Origin: Hyphomicrobiales bacterium
GTDB lineage: Bacteria; Pseudomonadota; Alphaproteobacteria; Rhizobiales; Beijerinckiaceae
Reading direction: 5' to 3'
Assembly: GCA_947455995.1 (NCBI GenBank)
Contig: CANGQA010000016.1
Location: 1 to 39,560 of the forward strand
DNA: 39,560 nucleotides
Shown: positions 32,807 to 39,560 of the stretch, piece after piece
How positions within the stretch are numbered: position 1 is the stretch's first letter
Layout of the letters: every line of letters begins with the position of its first letter
Position numbers and translations under genes: made by a program
Notes under the pieces: generated by a model
Databases searched by the model: none
Told to the model about the DNA's origin: nothing
What the model saw: the letters and a program-made list of their open reading frames with translations, nothing else

Positions 32807-33742
32807 TCAAGCTCTTGGATGCGTGCTGTCGAACACCGACAGCAAGCGTGCCTGATCCACTTCGGTATAAATCTGGGTGGTTGATAGCGAGGCATGACCC
32901 AGCAATTCCTGAATGGCACGCAGATCGCCACCGCGTGCCAGCAGATGGGTGGCAAATGAATGGCGCAAGGCATGGGGTGTCGCGCTGTCGGGCAGGCCAA
33001 GATGTCCCCGCATCTGCTCAACCGCTTTCTGGATGATGCGAGGATTGAGCGGACCGCCGCGCGCTCCGCGAAACAGCGGGCTGCCGCGCTCAGATGCATA
33101 GGGGCAGAGGGCGAGATAATGGTCAATGGCCGCTTTGACAGCCGGAATGACCGGTACCATGCGGGTTTTCTGGCCCTTGCCAATCACTCTCAAACTGTTT
33201 TGCGTGCTTTGCGGGGCTTGCTCCATCGTCAGTGACAGCGCTTCCGAAATACGCAGTCCACAGCCGTAAAGCAGACTTAATACCGCCGCATCGCGCGCTA
33301 GAATCCATGTGTCCTGATGTCCGTCTATCCGTGTTTCAAACGCGATCATCTGTTTTGCATTGGGCGCGCTAATCGGCTTGGGCAGGCTTTTCGATAATTT
33401 TGGCCCGCGAATCAGGGCCAAAGCCGAGGCATCGACGCGTCCTTCTTGTTCGAGAAATCGCAAGAAAGAGCGGATCGCCGCCAATTGCCGCATCAAGGAG
33501 CGGCTACCGATGCCGATGGCACGCCGCGCGGCCAAGAAAGCCCGGAGATCGGCGGCTTTCAACAGGGCAAGATCGGCTTCGGGATGCTGGGCCAAAAAGG
33601 CCAGAAATTGTCTGATATCCCGACCATAGGCCTCTAAGGTCTTAGGCGACATCCGCCGTTCGCCTACCAGATGCCGCAACCAGGACATCACGGTAGAAAC
33701 GTGTTCGGACAAGCCATTTTCATCAAACGTATCTGTGCTCAT
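32807..33742 (-). CDS. xerC: Site-specific tyrosine recombinase XerC
   Basis: The 311-residue protein pairs with XerD at dif for chromosome dimer resolution. It has the N-terminal core-binding domain (PKTLEAYGRDIRQFLAFLAQH) and a full catalytic set: Arg in GCGLRISEALSL, Lys in VIGKGQKTRMVPV, HxxR in TPHALRHSFATHLLARGGDLR, His in LGHASLSTTQIYTEV with the Tyr nucleophile. Being next to priA matches XerC in other alphaproteobacteria. The start ATG at 33742 has GGAGA directly before it, too close for a normal ribosome site, so the true start is slightly uncertain. It is divergent from priA, with a 14-bp palindrome between. Confidence 0.92.
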   Translation of the reverse strand: MSTDTFDENGLSEHVSTVMSWLRHLVGERRMSPKTLEAYGRDIRQFLAFLAQHPEADLALLKAADLRAFLAARRAIGIGSRSLMRQLAAIRSFLRFLEQEGRVDASALALIRGPKLSKSLPKPISAPNAKQMIAFETRIDGHQDTWILARDAAVLSLLYGCGLRISEALSLTMEQAPQSTQNSLRVIGKGQKTRMVPVIPAVKAAIDHYLALCPYASERGSPLFRGARGGPLNPRIIQKAVEQMRGHLGLPDSATPHALRHSFATHLLARGGDLRAIQELLGHASLSTTQIYTEVDQARLLSVFDSTHPRA

Positions 33743-33760
33743 TCTCCATCATGGGCAGAT

Positions 33761-33774
33761 CGATGTTAACATCG
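33761..33774. repeat. 14-bp perfect palindrome between xerC and priA
   Basis: CGATGTTAACATCG reads the same on both strands and lies 18 nt before the xerC start and 59 nt before priA. It is a candidate operator controlling one or both genes; no regulator is identified. Confidence 0.42.
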
Positions 33775-33833
33775 GGTAAGGAAAATACCGTGTTTGGCTC
33801 GACTTTATTCGCCCCACCCCGTAATCCTGCGGC

Positions 33834-36047
33834 ATGATCGTGGATGGCAATACATATCATCGCACCCCAGCCGGTGGATCGGCGGACCGGGTTGTTGAGG
33901 TTCTTGTGCCTCTGGCGCTGGATCATGCCTATAGCTATGCCTGCCCCGACGGGATGGATTTGCAAGCCGGAGATGTCGTGCAGGTCCCGTTGGGTGCGCG
34001 CTCCAGCATCGGGGTTGTATGGGATGCCAGTGGGGCAGAACCACCCAAAGGCCAGTTAAAATCCGTCTCTGAGCGCATCAAAGCTCCCGCGCTGTCTCTG
34101 AAATTGCGGCAATTCATTGATTGGGTGGCGCGCTACACGTTATCTCCCAAGGGGATGGTCTTGCGCATGGCCCTGCATAGGCCCGATCCAGACAAGCCTG
34201 AACGTGTGCGCCTTGGTGTGCGGCTGGCAGGTCCCCCGCCGGCCAGGCTGACGCCTGCGCGATCCCGCGTGCTCGAGATTGCAGCCAGCGGTCTGGCCTA
34301 TTCCAAGGCCGCACTTGCCGAGGAAGCAGGCGTGAGCACTGCCGTAATTGACGGGCTGGTTGACGAGGGCACCTTGACGACGCTGATCATGGCGGCTGAT
34401 GCGATTGCCGCTGATCCCAACCCCGATTTTGGCCCGCCGGTCCTGTCTTCCGAGCAGGGCCACGCCGCCAACCAGCTTAAACAGGCGGTTGCTTTAAAAG
34501 CCTATTCGGTGACCTTGCTGGAAGGTGTGACAGGCTCGGGCAAGACAGAGGTTTATTTCGAGGCTGTGGCCGAAGCACTCAAACAAGGCAAGCAGACCCT
34601 GATTCTCGTGCCTGAAATTGCCCTGACGGCGCAATTTCTTGATCGCTTTGCCGCACGCTTCGGCATCCGTCCGGCTGAATGGCATTCGGGCATCACGGGT
34701 CGCAGACGCGAGCGTATTTATGCCGCCCTGGCCTCCGGCGAGGCCAAAGTTGTTGCAGGCGCCAGGTCGGCTCTGTTTCTGCCCTTTGCGGATCTGGGCC
34801 TTGTGATCGTCGATGAGGAACATGAGGGCGCCTATAAGCAGGAAGACGGCGTGCACTATCATGCCCGTGATATGGCGGTGCTGCGCGGGCGAATCGAGGG
34901 AGCTACTGTGGTACTGGCATCGGCAACCCCGTCGATTGAAAGCAGGGTCAATGCCGATCAGGGCAAATACCGGCATGTGATCCTGCCTGACCGGTTCGGC
35001 GGTAAGGCCATGCCGCAGATCACGCCGATTGATCTGCGGGTTCATGCGCCCAAAAGCGGGCACTGGCTCTCTGCCCCGTTGATTGCGGCAATCGGCGACA
35101 CTCTGGCGCGGGGCGAGCAGGTTTTGCTCTATCTCAATCGTCGCGGTTATGCCCCGGTTACCCTGTGCCGCACATGCGGGCATAAAATCCAGTGCCCCAA
35201 CTGCACAGCCTGGCTGGTCGAACATCGCTATCGCCGCGCTTTGATGTGCCACCATTGCGGGCATCTGGAACGTAAACCCGAGGCCTGCCCGTCGTGTGGC
35301 ACGGTTGACTCGCTCACCGCTTGCGGACCGGGGGTTGAAAGGCTGGCAGAAGAAGTTGCCAGTTTGTTTCCCGATCATCGGCGCATGACACTGTCCTCGG
35401 ACATGCCTGGCGGCACCGAACGCTTGCGGCAGGAGCTTGAGGCGATCACCAAAGGCGATTGCGACATTGTGATCGGCACGCAACTGGTCGCAAAGGGCCA
35501 TCATTTTCCTAAATTGGCAATGGTCGGTGTGATCGATGGCGATCTGGGACTGGCCACCGGTGATCCGCGTGCCGGTGAGCGCAGTTTTCAGGTGTTGCAG
35601 CAGGTGACAGGCCGCGCGGGTCGCGCCCAGACCGAAGGCCGGGCCTTTATCCAGACTTACCAGCCCGAACATCCGGTGATGCAGGCGTTGATTGCCGGTG
35701 ATTCGGAACGGTTTTACCGCGAGGAAATCCACCTCAGGCAAGCGGCGCATCTGCCGCCATTCGGGCGGATGGCTGCGTTGATTGTCTCGGCAACCGACCG
35801 ACCGCAGGCCGAACAGATGGCGCGGGCTCTGGCCAGGGTGGCCAATCCCCCGCCTGAAGTGGTGGTGTTGGGCCCCGCCGAGGCCCCGATAGCGGTTGTG
35901 CGGGGACGGCACCGTTTCCGGCTTCTTGTCAAAACCAGTCGCGGGTTTGATATGCAGGCATGGTTGCGGGCTTGGCTGGCTCGTGCCCCAAAGCCGACCG
36001 GCAGTGTGCGAATCGGGATCGATGTCGATCCCTACAGTTTCTATTGA
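33834..36047 (+). CDS. priA: Primosomal protein N' (replication restart helicase PriA)
   Basis: PriA recognises stalled forks and D-loops and reloads the replisome. The 737-residue protein has an N-terminal DNA-binding 3'BD domain (VVEVLVPLALDHAYSYACPDGM, PLGARSSIGVVW), the helicase Walker A GVTGSGKTEVY near 229, DEEH with EGAYKQEDGVHYHARDMAVLR, ATPS, and the zinc module with CRTCGHKIQCPNC, CHHCGH and CPSCG. It continues with GTQLVAKGHHFP and QVTGRAGRA. Length and order are normal. The ATG at 33834 has no strong ribosome site. It is divergent from xerC and lies ahead of the atp operon, as in related genomes. Confidence 0.96.
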   Translation: MIVDGNTYHRTPAGGSADRVVEVLVPLALDHAYSYACPDGMDLQAGDVVQVPLGARSSIGVVWDASGAEPPKGQLKSVSERIKAPALSLKLRQFIDWVARYTLSPKGMVLRMALHRPDPDKPERVRLGVRLAGPPPARLTPARSRVLEIAASGLAYSKAALAEEAGVSTAVIDGLVDEGTLTTLIMAADAIAADPNPDFGPPVLSSEQGHAANQLKQAVALKAYSVTLLEGVTGSGKTEVYFEAVAEALKQGKQTLILVPEIALTAQFLDRFAARFGIRPAEWHSGITGRRRERIYAALASGEAKVVAGARSALFLPFADLGLVIVDEEHEGAYKQEDGVHYHARDMAVLRGRIEGATVVLASATPSIESRVNADQGKYRHVILPDRFGGKAMPQITPIDLRVHAPKSGHWLSAPLIAAIGDTLARGEQVLLYLNRRGYAPVTLCRTCGHKIQCPNCTAWLVEHRYRRALMCHHCGHLERKPEACPSCGTVDSLTACGPGVERLAEEVASLFPDHRRMTLSSDMPGGTERLRQELEAITKGDCDIVIGTQLVAKGHHFPKLAMVGVIDGDLGLATGDPRAGERSFQVLQQVTGRAGRAQTEGRAFIQTYQPEHPVMQALIAGDSERFYREEIHLRQAAHLPPFGRMAALIVSATDRPQAEQMARALARVANPPPEVVVLGPAEAPIAVVRGRHRFRLLVKTSRGFDMQAWLRAWLARAPKPTGSVRIGIDVDPYSFY

Positions 36048-36074
36048 TGGATCAGCGTGCGATGGACGGTCAAA

Positions 36075-37130
36075 ATGATCAATGATTTCATGATGCAAGT
36101 CGGCATGATGGCCCCGATTATTCAAGCGCCTATGGCTGGCGGCGTGACAACGGTCGAGTTGATTTCTGCGGTGTCGGAGAACGGTGGTCTGGGCTCGCTC
36201 GGTGCGGCCTACCTGACACCGGAGGTGATCCGGGTCACGGCGCAGGCTATTCGCGCAAGGACGGATCGGCCCTTTGCCATCAATCTGTTTGTCGGTGGCC
36301 AAGAGCGTGAGCCCACCAATGCGCAAATCGACTTTACCTCCGATATTCTCGAGCCCTGGGCGCAGGCTTATGGCATCGAGGCTCCCGGTGCGCCCGGTCC
36401 GGGCATTGCTCTGGATCGGCAGTTGGAGGTGGTTTTAGATGTGGCGCCCCGCGTGTTTTCCTTCACTTTCGGCATGGCCTCGCCAGAATTGCTCCGGGCC
36501 TGCCGGAGCCGTGGCATCCTCACAATGGGTACCGCGACGACGGTCGAGGAGGTCAAGGCCCTGACGGAAGCTGGGGTTGATTCGGTTTGTGTGCAAGGCA
36601 TGGAGGCCGGCGGACATCGCGGCACATTTTTGCGGCCGTTCGAGGAATCAATGTTCGGAGTGCTGGCCCTGACCAGCATGGCTGTTCAGGCTACATCCTT
36701 GCCGGTGGTTGCCGCAGGTGGCCTGATGACGGGAGGGGCCATCCGCGCCGTGCTCGATCTGGGCGCTTCGGCCGCTTCGATGGGAACCGCTTTCATGCTG
36801 TGCGAGGAAGCGGGCACTTCGATGGCCCATCGCTATATGCTTGCGCTGGAAAAGCCGCGCCCTACCGTGATCACCCGTGCTTTTTCCGGAAGACCCGCAC
36901 GAGGCATTATCAACCGATTTCATGAACAAATTTCTGCGGTACAGCACTTGTGTGTGCCGTTTCCTGCCCTCAATGACATGACCCGCGATATCCGCCGCGC
37001 GGCAGCCAATGCGGGTGATCCGGAAGCCCTGTCTTTGTGGGCTGGACAGGCATATCCGCTGGCGCGTGACATGCCCGCAGCCAGCCTGATGGCGGTTTTG
37101 CTGGACGAGGCAAAATGGTTCGGTGCGTGA
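36075..37130 (+). CDS. Nitronate monooxygenase family protein
   Basis: The 351-residue FMN-dependent TIM-barrel protein belongs to the nitronate monooxygenase (2-nitropropane dioxygenase) family, which oxidises alkyl nitronates such as propionate-3-nitronate. It has APIIQAPMAGGVTT at the start, FAINLFVGG near 78, VQGMEAGGHRG with the catalytic-site His near 190, VVAAGGLMTGGAIRAVLDLGASAASMGTAF for FMN phosphate binding, and the family's FSGRPARGIIN motif. ATG 36075 is preferred (GGACGG about 6 nt upstream); GTG 36057 and ATG 36090 are alternatives. It lies 27 nt after priA and is probably read with it. Confidence 0.88.
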   Translation: MINDFMMQVGMMAPIIQAPMAGGVTTVELISAVSENGGLGSLGAAYLTPEVIRVTAQAIRARTDRPFAINLFVGGQEREPTNAQIDFTSDILEPWAQAYGIEAPGAPGPGIALDRQLEVVLDVAPRVFSFTFGMASPELLRACRSRGILTMGTATTVEEVKALTEAGVDSVCVQGMEAGGHRGTFLRPFEESMFGVLALTSMAVQATSLPVVAAGGLMTGGAIRAVLDLGASAASMGTAFMLCEEAGTSMAHRYMLALEKPRPTVITRAFSGRPARGIINRFHEQISAVQHLCVPFPALNDMTRDIRRAAANAGDPEALSLWAGQAYPLARDMPAASLMAVLLDEAKWFGA

Positions 37131-37355
37131 TACTGGCCAAAAGTCTTGAAAAGAGGTGGGCACACTGGATTGCATCGCTGCAAGCGCTGTGTTATTCGAC
37201 CGACGCTGGTTATGAAGATGTAGTGCAAATGCTGTGTTTTCGTGGGCTGGTCCCTTGCTAATGATTTTCGGTGTTTCGCTTGATAATTCGGGCAAAAGAT
37301 TGAGAAATGGCCGTAAGGGGCATCATTTTGGTTTCTAGAGACGGAAAGATCACGA
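37131..37355 (+). promoter_or_regulatory. Leader region of the ATP synthase operon
   Basis: This 225-nt gap should hold the atp promoter. TTGATA (37281-37286) and TTGAGA (37301-37306) could be -35 elements, but no convincing -10 follows at 16-18 nt. A GGAAAG ribosome site precedes the atpH GTG. I see no gene or terminator here. Confidence 0.35.
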
Positions 37356-39445
<2,090 letters not shown>

Positions 39446-39471
39446 CGCACGAGACCTGATAGGGGCCCTTC

Positions 39472-39560
39472 ATGGCGTCGCTTAAAGACCTTAGAAACCG
39501 TATCGCCTCGGTCAAGGCGACGCAGAAAATCACCAAAGCCATGCAAATGGTGGCGGCGGC
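39472..39560 (+). CDS. atpG: ATP synthase F1 subunit gamma (partial)
   Basis: The first 29 codons are visible and read as the conserved gamma-subunit opening ([19 protein letters not shown], then ITKAMQMV), the N-terminal helix that turns inside the alpha-beta hexamer. The gene runs off the window end. An AGGGG ribosome site lies about 6 nt before the ATG. Order atpH-atpA-atpG is as expected. Confidence 0.95.
   Translation, partial: MASLKDLRNRIASVKATQKITKAMQMVAA

Noticed and set aside
34494-36326. Open minus-strand frame of 610 codons opposite priA
   Set aside because: It is the mirror of a well-supported priA frame, has unusual His/Arg/Gln content and no recognisable motif.

Overview
The window reads as ordinary chromosome of an alphaproteobacterium, most likely a member of the Hyphomicrobiales (Rhizobiales). 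The evidence is gene content and order: dapF-mtaB near ftsY; aroK/aroB beside a CorC-type gene and divergent from xerD; secA divergent from ppiC, followed by argJ and a mutT-like gene; a ChvA/NdvA-type glucan exporter; a DUF3772-type MscS; and priA before an atpH-atpA-atpG operon. The DapF N-terminus (KMNGIGN) also fits this group. No species is claimed. I saw no rRNA, tRNA, insertion sequence, prophage or CRISPR array.

Layout. 1-6400: a fumarylacetoacetate-hydrolase family enzyme, ftsY, an RluA-type pseudouridine synthase, mtaB, dapF, a membrane-anchored GyrI-like protein and a Cys-X5-Arg phosphatase, with the strand changing at almost every gene. 6500-12150: inorganic pyrophosphatase with a clear terminator, then a co-directional set of large MscS channel, CAP-domain lipoprotein and glucan-type ABC exporter, which looks like an osmotic/envelope module. 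12150-18980: corC and a fused aroK-aroB gene, xerD, gloB, a methyltransferase and accA. 19160-21780: an L,D-transpeptidase lipoprotein and a tartrate/D-malate dehydrogenase. 21780-23540: the only accessory-looking stretch, with an unrecognised 146-residue protein, a proline-rich lipoprotein, and an AT-rich segment carrying a small winged-helix protein, a perfect 9+4+9 dyad and a strong terminator. 23540-30170: secA, ppiC, argJ, a Nudix hydrolase and a DMT exporter, the last three overlapping by 4 nt. 30170-32780: zur, 3-hydroxybutyrate dehydrogenase and a patatin. 32800-39560: xerC, priA, a nitronate monooxygenase and the start of the ATP synthase operon, with atpG cut by the window end.

Nearly everything is housekeeping: protein export (FtsY, SecA, PpiC), peptidoglycan and lysine precursors (DapF, L,D-transpeptidase), aromatic amino acids (AroKB), arginine (ArgJ), fatty acids (AccA), energy (Ppa, ATP synthase) and replication/segregation (PriA, XerC, XerD). 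The best candidates for something new are the 21.8-23.5 kb segment (unknown protein, AT-rich regulator and dyad), the aroK-aroB fusion, and several perfect palindromes in intergenic regions. I found no convincing multi-gene novel system. Eight convergent gene pairs have gaps of 2-28 nt, which leaves little room for terminators.
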